Below are positions 9,248-16,258 of a stretch of DNA of 31,760 bases, piece by piece; the first letter of the stretch is position 1; each line of letters begins with the position of its first letter. The notes under the pieces are model-generated. The model did no database searches. It saw only the letters and a list, made by a program, of their open reading frames with translations, and was not told where the DNA came from. The stretch spans positions 17,807 through 49,566 of the forward strand of contig JADLKH010000004.1 in NCBI GenBank assembly GCA_015657435.1. The letters run 5' to 3'. Origin of the DNA: Synergistales bacterium (GTDB lineage Bacteria > Synergistota > Synergistia > Synergistales > 79-D21). The translations under genes and the position numbers were made by a program.

Positions 9248-9863
9248 CGACCTGGTTGGCGCCGGGGTTGTCGAAGCCCTGTCCGGCAATGGCTTCCGTG
9301 CGGTTTATTGCAGGACCGCAAAGGACGCGGCAACCGAAATTCTTCGCCTGATACCGGATCCGGTGACCATCGGCGTGCCCGGATCATGGACCCTGCGCGA
9401 ACTCGGCGTTCTTGAAACGCTTGAAGAACGCGGCAACGTCATCCTGAACGCCGGGATCCCCGGCCTTGACGAAGAAGAGCGGATGAAAACATGGCGAGGC
9501 CAGCTGACCTGCGATGTCCTGCTAACGGGATCGAATGCGGTCACGGCGGATGGCTGCCTTGTGAACACCGATGCCATCGGCAACAGGGTCGCCGCAATGA
9601 TTTTCGGACCCGGAAAGGTGATTGTCGTCGCGGGCATCAACAAAGTCGTGAAAAACCTCGAAGAAGCGCAGGCAAGAATACGAAACGTCGCCGCCCCGAT
9701 CAACAACAAACGGCTCGAACGACCCAACCCCTGCCTGAAAACCGGCGAATGCATGGATTGCCGGGGACCCGCAAGAATATGCAACGTCACCTCCATCCTG
9801 CACAAGTGTCCCAGGTTCACGGAAATTCACGTCATTCTCGTGGGAGAGGCTCTGGGATTCTGA
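9222..9863 (+). CDS. LUD domain protein (LutC/YkgG-like, DUF162)
   Basis: 213 residues from ATG 9222, placed by the strong ribosome-binding site AGGAGG at 9208-9213; it lies inside the end of the MFS gene. The fold signature is seen in TIGVPGSWTLRELGVLE, LLTGSNAVTADGCLVNTD and GPGKVIVVAGINKVVKNLE. The C-terminus adds cysteines C171, C177, C180, C187 and C196 in a CX5CX2CX6C pattern that could bind metal or an Fe-S cluster. Related LUD proteins include subunits of the LutABC L-lactate-oxidising complex; many anaerobes have stand-alone copies of this length with unknown function. No lutA or lutB partner is present here, so lactate use should not be assumed. Confidence 0.85.
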   Translation: MNEYTVWHNDLVGAGVVEALSGNGFRAVYCRTAKDAATEILRLIPDPVTIGVPGSWTLRELGVLETLEERGNVILNAGIPGLDEEERMKTWRGQLTCDVLLTGSNAVTADGCLVNTDAIGNRVAAMIFGPGKVIVVAGINKVVKNLEEAQARIRNVAAPINNKRLERPNPCLKTGECMDCRGPARICNVTSILHKCPRFTEIHVILVGEALGF

Positions 9864-9943
9864 AAACGGGGCAGGTCGGCGATCCGCTCCTCCCCGGCCG
9901 GAGAAAGTCCGTGTTCGACAAGGGCCTCGACAATCGGCGTCAT
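9827..9943 (-). CDS. Possible small ORF, 38 residues, unknown
   Basis: On the minus strand, ATG at 9943 is preceded by the very purine-rich GGGGAGGGGAG, a strong ribosome-binding-site candidate. The frame reads MTPIVEALVEHGLSPAGEER and stops at 9827, overlapping the end of the LUD gene. I do not recognise it. It could be a real microprotein, the remains of a broken gene, or chance. Confidence 0.22.
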   Translation of the reverse strand: MTPIVEALVEHGLSPAGEERIADLPRFQNPRASPTRMT

Positions 9944-10116
9944 GTTCTCCCCTCCCCGCGAAATTTCATTCGTACCAGCAAAGGTTCCCCGTCAAATCCC
10001 GACGGTCTTATTCTATCTTTTCACCAAAGACCCTGATCTCCGCCGAGGCCTTTTTACCGATGAACCGGAAAATTTCTCCCCCTGCCGCCTTGTTGATCCA
10101 GCCATTGGGGATCGAC
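9864..10116. other. Convergent intergenic region
   Basis: This stretch lies between the convergent LUD and outer-membrane-barrel genes. Apart from the start of the possible small minus-strand ORF at 9827-9943, I see no coding region, RNA gene or clear terminator for the plus-strand operon here. Confidence 0.5.
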
Positions 10117-10148
10117 CAAAAAGGGGAATCCCCGGTTGGAGATTCCCC
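10117..10148 (-). terminator. Rho-independent terminator of the phosphoesterase/barrel operon
   Basis: GGGGAATC (10123-10130) pairs with GATTCCCC (10141-10148), an 8-bp stem. Read on the minus strand it is followed by TTTTTGG, giving a standard intrinsic terminator about 30 bases after the stop of the outer-membrane protein gene. Confidence 0.75.
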
Positions 10149-10176
10149 CTGCGCGATCCCTCTTTTGCCTCTGTCT

Positions 10177-11094
10177 TCAGAACCTGTACCCGACAGTCAG
10201 CTGCCCGTAATCTCCATGCATCCGGTTTTCCTGGTGAACATCGTGGAGCCACTTGGCGATCACCGACAGGTTGCCCTTCCCCGCCTTCGGCATCCATAGG
10301 AGGGCAGGCCCGATACCGAACGATTCACCCTCGAAACCGCCAAGCTTCGCTCCGCTGCCGCTATCGCCCGACACCTGGCGGTAGTAGTAGCCGTGAAAGC
10401 CCAACGCCAGGTTTTGGGCGAGGAACTGGTTGACCGCGAAGTCGACATGGAACTCGTTCCCCGACTTGTAGTCCGTCGCGGTGTTCCTGGTGTTGAACAG
10501 GATGCCGGGGGTGACGGAGATTTCAGTCCCGGTCCCGGCGTTCAGCCAGGTTACGGCAAGAGCGGTGTCAAACCCCCAGTAATTCCGGCCGACATTCGCA
10601 AGATCTTCGGTTCCGTATTGCCCCGTCGGGACAAAGACGGATTCGACGAGCTTGTAGTGGAAATCGCCCTTCTGCCAATACAGGGCGGCGGAGATCATCG
10701 TATCGCCGATACCGGTCCTGTTGTCGGAGGCTCTCCTGGAGCCAAGGGCCGCCTCGACGTCGGCATGCCCCACGGGAACAACGATCCCGACCTGCAGCCG
10801 ACTGCCGAGAACGGGCTTCTCGAAGGTGTAAAAGCCCCCCATAACCTCGTAAAACGCGTCCGCCTCCAGCGCGAAGTTGACACGCCCCCCCAACACGGCC
10901 TTGTTGGCCCTCCCGCTGTAAAACAGCGTCTGGCTGACAGCCATGAAGCCCGGCTCCGGAGCCACGGCGACAGCGAACGCGGTGGAAGAACCGGGGAAGT
11001 AGTAACTCGAGGCTCCCTCAGTGGCCTGGGCCACGCCCCGCGCCATCCCCAGGCAGGACGCCAGCAGCAGGACAACGACGAGTATCCGCTTCAT
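10177..11094 (-). CDS. Predicted outer-membrane beta-barrel protein (phenol MetA-degradation-like transporter family)
   Basis: 305 residues. An N-terminal signal peptide runs to about residue 24, with likely cleavage after GVAQA. An alternative lipobox, LASC with C14, is present but follows a short hydrophobic core. The rest is alternating polar/aromatic strand-like sequence such as FYEVMGGFYTFEKPVLGSRLQVGIVVPVGHAD, ends with the aromatic residue F in LTVGYRF, and looks like the SphA/'transporter' barrels placed in the phenol MetA-degradation family. Such proteins sit in the outer membrane and are thought to admit hydrophobic compounds. It starts three bases after the stop of the metallophosphoesterase gene, so the two form one operon. 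It supports a diderm cell envelope. The substrate is unknown. Confidence 0.75.
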   Translation of the reverse strand: MKRILVVVLLLASCLGMARGVAQATEGASSYYFPGSSTAFAVAVAPEPGFMAVSQTLFYSGRANKAVLGGRVNFALEADAFYEVMGGFYTFEKPVLGSRLQVGIVVPVGHADVEAALGSRRASDNRTGIGDTMISAALYWQKGDFHYKLVESVFVPTGQYGTEDLANVGRNYWGFDTALAVTWLNAGTGTEISVTPGILFNTRNTATDYKSGNEFHVDFAVNQFLAQNLALGFHGYYYRQVSGDSGSGAKLGGFEGESFGIGPALLWMPKAGKGNLSVIAKWLHDVHQENRMHGDYGQLTVGYRF

Positions 11095-11097
11095 GGC

Positions 11098-12801
11098 CTA
11101 CTTGTGCAGAGGGGTTCCGTAGCCCTGGATCCTGGTCTGCATTTCAGGACTCAGCTGCACGACAAGCTCCGCGTTGTACGAACCCGTGGGCAGGTACGGA
11201 GCCGGGTTGTCGAAAATCTGCTGAGCCGCCACGGCGTACGATCTCGACCTGGCAGCGGGCGTCCCGGCCCTGACGGCCGTATCCACGTCGATCGCGAGGA
11301 TCGAAACCGTGTTGTCGCTGTTCCGGATAATCTCGAACGTGCGGAACTGCTGGGGGAAATCCCTGAGGGACGCGGTTTCGATCTGCCAGAAACCGAGCTC
11401 GGGACGGTCGGCATCCGGCGATTTGAACGCGGTGACCATGTTGCAGTGCCGATGTCCCGCGACCCACGCGATGAGGTTCGGGAACTCGTGAAGCTTCGCG
11501 ATCAGCTGCGCTTCCGACATTGGGGCGTTTGAGTTCCAGGCCATCATGGAATCCCCCGATTCGACGCCTATCGGTATGTGCGCGGCAATGATCATGAGTT
11601 TGCCTTCCGCCTGGCCTTTGGCAAGTTCACGGACAAGCCAGTCGTAACGTTCCTGGTCCAGCGAAGTATGCCCATATCCCAGTGAGCGCGGGTTGTCGTT
11701 GGGATCGTCGTTCCTTTGGGTGTCATCGAGAACGATCACCTTGACCGGGATCTTCGACTTCGGCTCGAAGCTGTAGCATCCAAAATCCCTCTCGACGCTG
11801 TCCTGGTCGAAACCGTGACCAAGGGGCCTGGAGGATGTCTTGAAGAACTCGCCGATCCACTCCTTCTTCGAAAGTGAACGGCGGTCCGGGTCGGCTGCCA
11901 GGACCTTCGGCGGGATGACGAATGCCTTTTCAGGTCCTACGCCGATCACATCCCCGTAAGTCGTCGAGCCGTCGATCGATCCCATGTAGAAACCCCGGCT
12001 TTCCAGGCCGCGCGGGTCGACAAACAGGTTCCCCAGGTTGACGATGTTCTCGCCGACCAGGGCCTGGCGGATATAATCATCCGGCGGCATGAAACCCAGC
12101 CAGAAATGATCGTGGTTCCCCAGGACCTGGTACCATGGAATGCCCTTGTCCAACCCTGCCGCCTGGTACGGTTTCTGGTAGTCGACGGTGCGGGTTCCCA
12201 CATGGGCCCCGGAACTTGGATCGATGGCCTTGCCGTCGAGAACGTCGATATACCAGCGCAGCTCGTTGTACTGTGTGCTGTTGCACGTGTCCCCAAGGGA
12301 GAGTCCGAAATCGATCGGGTTTTTCCTGTGAATCGCGTTGATCGTCTGGACCGCCGCGTCCAGGACGTGGGTCGTATAAAGCATGACCCCCGAATAGGCC
12401 GAGGACACTCCGCCCTTCGCGCCATAAAAAATCGCCTGGGCCGGGGTTTCCTTGTCTGACACGTGGATGTCGGATATCGTGAAGAAACGCAGCAGCTTCG
12501 CCTCGTGCCTGGCCTCCGCGCCCGAATAGCCGGGGGACATGATATCCAGTCTCTTTTGGAGGGCTATCCCCTGTCCGGCCTGCCAAAGGCCGTAGCCATA
12601 CTGCGAATACTTTGAAATTTCCGTTGGAAGCAACTTGGGAGAAGTCGAGGGAACCGGAACGGGAAGGACCGTTTGGTCCACCGTCGTCACGACCTTTGAA
12701 TCTATGGGATAGGTCGGTTGTTTTGAATAAGCCGATGCCACAGCCGCTGAACCCGCGATAAAGAAGAGAACGATGAAAGCATACCGGGCAACCCTGCGCA
12801 C
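11098..12801 (-). CDS. Exported metallophosphoesterase (TIGR03768-like)
   Basis: 567 residues from GTG 12801. This start is chosen because GGGGGGAG lies seven bases upstream and the N-terminus then begins as a signal peptide (MRRVARYAFIVLFFIAGSAA); a longer TTG start at 12867 would lie inside the leader hairpin. Metallophosphoesterase motifs are all present: D111/H113 in SDIHVSD, D171 in LSLGDTCN, N229-H230-D231 in LGNHDHFW, H408 in AAHIPIG and H450/H452 in AGHRHCN. These bind two metal ions and cleave phosphate esters. The sequence resembles the long bacterial family TIGR03768 (RPA4764 family) as I remember it; the substrate is unknown. Export suggests a periplasmic or surface role with the barrel encoded just downstream. 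Confidence 0.85.
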   Translation of the reverse strand: MRRVARYAFIVLFFIAGSAAVASAYSKQPTYPIDSKVVTTVDQTVLPVPVPSTSPKLLPTEISKYSQYGYGLWQAGQGIALQKRLDIMSPGYSGAEARHEAKLLRFFTISDIHVSDKETPAQAIFYGAKGGVSSAYSGVMLYTTHVLDAAVQTINAIHRKNPIDFGLSLGDTCNSTQYNELRWYIDVLDGKAIDPSSGAHVGTRTVDYQKPYQAAGLDKGIPWYQVLGNHDHFWLGFMPPDDYIRQALVGENIVNLGNLFVDPRGLESRGFYMGSIDGSTTYGDVIGVGPEKAFVIPPKVLAADPDRRSLSKKEWIGEFFKTSSRPLGHGFDQDSVERDFGCYSFEPKSKIPVKVIVLDDTQRNDDPNDNPRSLGYGHTSLDQERYDWLVRELAKGQAEGKLMIIAAHIPIGVESGDSMMAWNSNAPMSEAQLIAKLHEFPNLIAWVAGHRHCNMVTAFKSPDADRPELGFWQIETASLRDFPQQFRTFEIIRNSDNTVSILAIDVDTAVRAGTPAARSRSYAVAAQQIFDNPAPYLPTGSYNAELVVQLSPEMQTRIQGYGTPLHK

Positions 12802-12836
12802 GAAGCGACTCCCCCCTGTAGGTAGACGATTGGAGC

Positions 12837-12881
12837 AAAAAAAGAGACCCGGCTGCCTGCGGGACAATCCGCGCAGCCGGG
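12837..12881 (-). terminator. Terminator-like hairpin in the leader of the metallophosphoesterase gene
   Basis: CCCGGCTGC (12848-12856) pairs with GCAGCCGGG (12873-12881), and an inner GCGG/CCGC pair extends the stem to 13 bp with a two-base bulge. On the minus strand it is followed by TCTC and seven T. It lies between the candidate promoter at 12905 and the GTG start at 12801, so it would stop transcription before the gene unless overcome: a possible attenuator. No minus-strand gene lies upstream that it could otherwise end. Confidence 0.6.
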
Positions 12882-12904
12882 CTTGCCGCGGAAACCGCTT
12901 CCGA

Positions 12905-12910
12905 ATTATA
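12905..12910 (-). promoter_or_regulatory. Perfect -10 box (TATAAT) for the metallophosphoesterase operon
   Basis: The minus strand reads TATAAT at 12910-12905, preceded by TG. The -35 region 17 bases upstream is GC-rich and poor, so activation or an extended -10 mode is likely. It lies about 105 bases before the GTG start and 25 bases before the leader hairpin. Confidence 0.5.
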
Positions 12911-12968
12911 CATGGCCTTCGACCGGGCGGCGTACGAATCCAGCCCCGGCACCGGCCTCTGCCCCCTC

Positions 12969-13001
12969 CTCCGTCCTATCCTGTCGCCCCTCCGTCCTAT
13001 C
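12969..13001. repeat. 12-bp direct repeat, two copies, 21-bp period, between divergent genes
   Basis: CTCCGTCCTATC occurs at 12969-12980 and again at 12990-13001. The 21-base period is two helical turns, which suits binding of a regulator to one face of the DNA. It sits between the minus-strand phosphoesterase promoter and the start of the gene at 13035. It may be an operator; no regulator gene is adjacent. Confidence 0.4.
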
Positions 13002-13034
13002 ATGAGTCTACACAAACCGACAGGAGGAGTGCCC

Positions 13035-14537
13035 ATGGAAGAAGACGAGGACGACATCAACGAAATCGACGAAGACGAGTTCAAATTCACGACCCAACCC
13101 GAGAGCCTCGAGCACGGCAAGCTCGGGCTGTTCCTGAAAGCCGTCCCGGTTTTGCTCAAGCACCTGGACGGCCTCTTGTCCCACCCGGCCAAGTCGGCGG
13201 CCTGCGTGCCCTTCGTGGAGTTCTACATTTCCTTCAAGTACGGCCAGGTCCGCAAAAGCCTGCCCGTCGGCTGCATCCTCAAAGAATGGAAAAAGGGACG
13301 GCTGGTGGAAACCTGCCCTCACTGCGGCGGCCCTCTCTATGTTTACCGGTCCTTCGCCCAGCTCCTGGAAGGCGGCCGGCAACGGTGGAGCGGCTATTGC
13401 CCCTTCTGCGAAACCGAAACCCACGGAAGCGACCCGGACCGCATCACCCTCTTCCGCAGCGACATGGCCCGGGCCCTGGAGAACTGGGGGCTGCACATCA
13501 AAAAGACCGACGACCACAGTCCCCAGCAGTTCGACGAGCCCTTCGTGGAGATGGCCGACACCGTCGCGAAGCTTCGTGCGGTGGAGCACGACCTGCAGTC
13601 CCTCGAAGACCTGCCCCCGGAAAGCCGCTGGGACAAACGCGGCTTTGCCCTGGGTCTGAAACTGGCGCGGGAAGCCGTGGAGCAGGACGACCCCGACACA
13701 CTGGGCCGCCTGTCTTCACTCGGCTATTCCTTCGGCGGCCCCGACGAGGCCGCTGCTCTCTTGATGGAAGCCCTGGAGAACGGACAAGTGAACGCCATCG
13801 ACTGGCTCCTGCGGATGAAGGCCGACCCGCGGGGAAACGACGAGGGGGCCCTGGCCCTCTATAAGGCCGTGAAGTCCGGATCCGCCTGGGCGGTGGAACG
13901 GCTGCTGACGGAGGGGATAGGGGCCCGGATGACCTTCAGGGGGATGAGCCTGCTCGCCCATGCGGTGAAGGGAGAAAACCTGGCCGCCGCGCGGCTCCTG
14001 GTCGAGTACGGGGCCGACAGGGACGAGGAGGGGCTCGCGGAGCTCGCCGCGCAGTACGGGAACGCCGTCCTGGTGCGGCTGACGCTTCCCCTGCAGTCCC
14101 TCTTCTCGACCGCAAGCCTCGCCGGGCTTCTGGTCATCGCCGCCCGTGCCGGGAACTTCGAGACCTTCCGTTGCCTTCTGGACGAATCCTTCGCGGAAAA
14201 CTGGGAGGGATTCCCGGAGCTTGAAGCCGTTTTGCGGGAAGTGCTCGCGTGCGGGGAAGGGGATTTCGGGCAGCACCTTATGCTCGAAGCCCTACTGGGG
14301 CATGGCCTGAGCCTGGAGTTCCGTCTCGACGGCAAGCCCCTGCTTTTCTGGGCCGCCCGCAACAAACCCGGGCTGGTTCCGTTCTTCCTGGAAAAGGGCA
14401 GTTCCCTTTACGCCGCCCAGAACCTGGCGGACGTGAAAAACCTCAGGGCAGCGATCCGGAATTCGGGCATCCCCGACCGCAACGTGCGCTGGGGCATGGC
14501 GCTGAGGAGGCTGGAGGAGCGGTTTTCGGAAAAATAA
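13035..14537 (+). CDS. Zinc-ribbon and ankyrin-like repeat protein, function unknown
   Basis: 500 residues from ATG 13035, fixed by AGGAGG at 13022-13027; an in-frame ATG 41 codons earlier has no ribosome-binding site and would cover the divergent promoter. Order of parts: a very acidic start (MEEDEDDINEIDEDEF); a region with two CxxC pairs, C94/C97 (CPHC) and C122/C125 (CPFC), forming a probable zinc ribbon; then from ~200 helical pairs resembling degenerate ankyrin repeats (for example LLAHAVKGENLAAARLLVEYGAD and KPLLFWAARNKPGLVPFFLE). No signal peptide or membrane span is seen, so it is probably cytoplasmic and acts by binding a partner. No catalytic motif is visible. A terminator follows at 14589. 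Confidence 0.75.
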   Translation: MEEDEDDINEIDEDEFKFTTQPESLEHGKLGLFLKAVPVLLKHLDGLLSHPAKSAACVPFVEFYISFKYGQVRKSLPVGCILKEWKKGRLVETCPHCGGPLYVYRSFAQLLEGGRQRWSGYCPFCETETHGSDPDRITLFRSDMARALENWGLHIKKTDDHSPQQFDEPFVEMADTVAKLRAVEHDLQSLEDLPPESRWDKRGFALGLKLAREAVEQDDPDTLGRLSSLGYSFGGPDEAAALLMEALENGQVNAIDWLLRMKADPRGNDEGALALYKAVKSGSAWAVERLLTEGIGARMTFRGMSLLAHAVKGENLAAARLLVEYGADRDEEGLAELAAQYGNAVLVRLTLPLQSLFSTASLAGLLVIAARAGNFETFRCLLDESFAENWEGFPELEAVLREVLACGEGDFGQHLMLEALLGHGLSLEFRLDGKPLLFWAARNKPGLVPFFLEKGSSLYAAQNLADVKNLRAAIRNSGIPDRNVRWGMALRRLEERFSEK

Positions 14538-14588
14538 CCTCACCGTTATGGGGCTTCAGCCGGAAAATTCGCAACGCCAAGTTTCACG

Positions 14589-14624
14589 AAAAGCCCCTCG
14601 GGCTCCCACTCGCGGGGCTTTTTT
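14589..14624 (+). terminator. Rho-independent terminator of the zinc-ribbon/ankyrin-like gene
   Basis: AAAAGCCCC (14589-14597) pairs with GGGGCTTTT, and six T (14619-14624) follow. The A-tract, GC stem and T-tract make it a classical intrinsic terminator, 50 bases after the stop codon. Confidence 0.78.
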
Positions 14625-14679
14625 GTAACTCCCGCCTTCCACTCGACCCACCGCTTTTCGGCCGTCTTTGTATGCATAC

Positions 14680-14700
14680 GGTCAAAATCAAGCTCTGACC
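14680..14700. repeat. Possible REP-like fragment
   Basis: The 21 bases contain GGTCA at 14680-14684 and its inverted copy TGACC at 14696-14700 around AAATCAAGCTC. The motif resembles the GGTCAGAGCTTGATTTTGAC-type repeats I remember beside REP-associated transposases. No transposase gene is present. Only a genome-wide repeat search could confirm it. Confidence 0.3.
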
Positions 14701-14778
14701 CCATCCCCTCCGGCGAGGGACAGGTCGGTTGTTTAATTTGAAACGGCGTTATTTTTTACTCTTATTCAGGTCATGCAT

Positions 14779-14818
14779 AACGACAAAAGGCCCTTTCGGT
14801 CTTTTGTCGTTATTTTTA
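14779..14818 (+). terminator. Strong hairpin with T-rich tail upstream of the grdE-like gene
   Basis: AACGACAAAAGGCC (14779-14792) pairs with GGTCTTTTGTCGTT (14798-14811), 14 bp with one G-U pair and a five-base loop, followed by ATTTTTATC. It may be a backup terminator of the upstream gene or, if transcription starts before it, an attenuator of the reductase operon. Confidence 0.6.
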
Positions 14819-14858
14819 TCTTTATTATTAATTTAAATGGGGTAGCATTATTTTACAA

Positions 14859-14864
14859 GATAAT
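14859..14864 (+). promoter_or_regulatory. Candidate -10 element of the reductase operon
   Basis: GATAAT matches the TATAAT consensus at five of six positions and lies in an AT-rich stretch after the upstream hairpin. The -35 position (AATGGG) is poor, consistent with dependence on an activator such as the AraC-type protein encoded in the same module. Confidence 0.3.
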
Positions 14865-14882
14865 CGATCCTTCTGCTTCTAT

Positions 14883-14900
14883 TCTTATCGGTGGATAAGA
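14883..14900. promoter_or_regulatory. 7-bp inverted repeat in the reductase leader
   Basis: TCTTATC (14883-14889) and GATAAGA (14894-14900) are perfect inverted copies with a four-base spacer, just after the candidate -10 and 38 bases before the grdE-like start. It could be an operator or a short mRNA hairpin. Confidence 0.35.
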
Positions 14901-14937
14901 GCATCGCCGTATTTCACAACCATTGCGGAGGTTTAAC

Positions 14938-16245
14938 ATGAAATTGGAATTTCGAAAAATCCAGGTAAACGGGCTTGAATGGGCGGACAAAACCACGGTA
15001 AGAGACGGCGTCCTCTACATCAACAGAGAAGAAGCCACCAAAGCTTGCGGAGAATACCCTGTCCTGGAAGGGATAACGCTGCACCTGGCGCGTCCCGGGG
15101 AAAAAGTCCGGATACTGCCGGTCAAAGCCGCCGTTGAACCACGCTGCAAGGTTACGGAAGAAGGTTCCATGTTTCCGGGCATCGTGGGGCGGATCGCGCA
15201 GGCCGGCATCGGAACGACGCTGGCGCTTAAAGGCGCCGCCGTCCTGGTCACGGAAAACAACGACTCCGAGGTGAAATGCAGGACCGGAGCGCTGGTCGAC
15301 ATGAGCGGCCCGGGTGCGGACTACACGCCGTTTTCAAGCACATTCAACATCGTGCTGAACGCACGGGTGAATCGACAGGCCATGGGCAGGGAAACGCTGA
15401 CGACCGATGAGGCGTGCCGAATCGCCGGCTTCAGGCTCGCCGTTTACCTTGCGGATTGCTGCAAAAACCTGAAGGCCGATTCATCGAACAACTACGAACT
15501 CCCCGAAGCGGACCCAGAGCTTCCCGGAGTGGTCTATGTCCTGCAGCTGCTGGCGCAAAACCCCGAGATCATCGATTTCCATGTCTACGGCCAGCTTGCC
15601 GGATCCCATTTCATCCCCACTCTCGTCCACCCGAACGAACTTCTGGACGGCGGCGTCACGACCTTTCTCGGTTCTCACTGCACTGTCTGCGCCGACAAGC
15701 AATACATGTACGAAGTGCAGAACAGCCCCGTCGTAGAAAGGCTGTATCAGGAACACGGCAAAACGCTTCGATTCCTGGGCGTAGTCGTTCATAATGAAGT
15801 GCTGACTTTTCAGGGGAAAGAAAGATCGAGCCTATTTACGGTCAACCTGGCGAAAAAGCTTGGAGCCAGGGGCGCAATCCTGGTTACGGAGGGACACGGC
15901 AACCCGGACGAGGACATCATGCTGAACGTTGAAGGCCTTGAGCGGGCGGGCATCAGCACCGTCATCATTTCGGACGAACTCGGCGGTCGGGACGGCAGAA
16001 GCCCCGGGCTTGCGGACTGGGTGCCCGAATGCGACGCGATGGTCAGCGTGGGAAATATGCACGAGATTCTCGCCGTGCCGAAAGAACAGAAGATCCTGAT
16101 CGGGAACGAAGGCAGCATGGACATCGTTCGTGCCCTTGTCGAGCAGCCGCCCGAGGATCGCGATTCCTTCTACATCGAACTGAAGGATATCCCGCTGGCG
16201 TGCGCTCAGGCCGGACTCACCAGGCTTTCCGCCAGATGGGCCTAG
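14938..16245 (+). CDS. grdE: Glycine/sarcosine/betaine reductase component B, alpha/beta proprotein (GrdE-like)
   Basis: 435 residues from ATG 14938, placed by GGAGG at 14927-14931. The length and the N-terminus MKLEFRKIQVNGLEW fit GrdE/GrdI/GrdG proproteins. These are cleaved before a conserved cysteine, which becomes a pyruvoyl group that binds the amino substrate as a Schiff base. Here the likely site is C248 in GSHCTVCADKQYMYEVQNSP, equivalent to the NCVSACDK segment I remember in GrdE, with a second cysteine at C251. Downstream lies the selenoprotein subunit gene, 13 bases away. Components A, C and D are not encoded here, so this is a substrate-specific B component that must use shared partners. 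The gene symbol gives the family only: glycine, sarcosine, betaine or another amine is possible. Confidence 0.88.
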   Translation: MKLEFRKIQVNGLEWADKTTVRDGVLYINREEATKACGEYPVLEGITLHLARPGEKVRILPVKAAVEPRCKVTEEGSMFPGIVGRIAQAGIGTTLALKGAAVLVTENNDSEVKCRTGALVDMSGPGADYTPFSSTFNIVLNARVNRQAMGRETLTTDEACRIAGFRLAVYLADCCKNLKADSSNNYELPEADPELPGVVYVLQLLAQNPEIIDFHVYGQLAGSHFIPTLVHPNELLDGGVTTFLGSHCTVCADKQYMYEVQNSPVVERLYQEHGKTLRFLGVVVHNEVLTFQGKERSSLFTVNLAKKLGARGAILVTEGHGNPDEDIMLNVEGLERAGISTVIISDELGGRDGRSPGLADWVPECDAMVSVGNMHEILAVPKEQKILIGNEGSMDIVRALVEQPPEDRDSFYIELKDIPLACAQAGLTRLSARWA

Positions 16246-16258
16246 GGAGGGAGTATCC

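Larger units (their letters stand above)
14538..14937 (+). other. Regulatory intergenic region upstream of the grdE-like gene
   Basis: These 400 bases hold two terminator-like hairpins (14589-14624 and 14779-14818), a REP-like fragment (14680-14700) and an AT-rich stretch from ~14730 to 14900 that contrasts with the GC-rich genes. GATAAT at 14859-14864 is a plausible -10 without a good -35. A 7-bp inverted repeat lies at 14883-14900. The ribosome-binding site GGAGG is at 14927-14931. I see no glycine-riboswitch core. Confidence 0.5.

Noticed and set aside
10393..11532. 379-codon plus-strand frame opposite the barrel and phosphoesterase genes
   Set aside because: It spans two real minus-strand genes with signal peptides and catalytic motifs and has no ribosome-binding site.
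14538..14937. Glycine riboswitch upstream of the reductase genes
   Set aside because: I could not find the conserved glycine aptamer core; only terminator-like hairpins and a small inverted repeat are visible.
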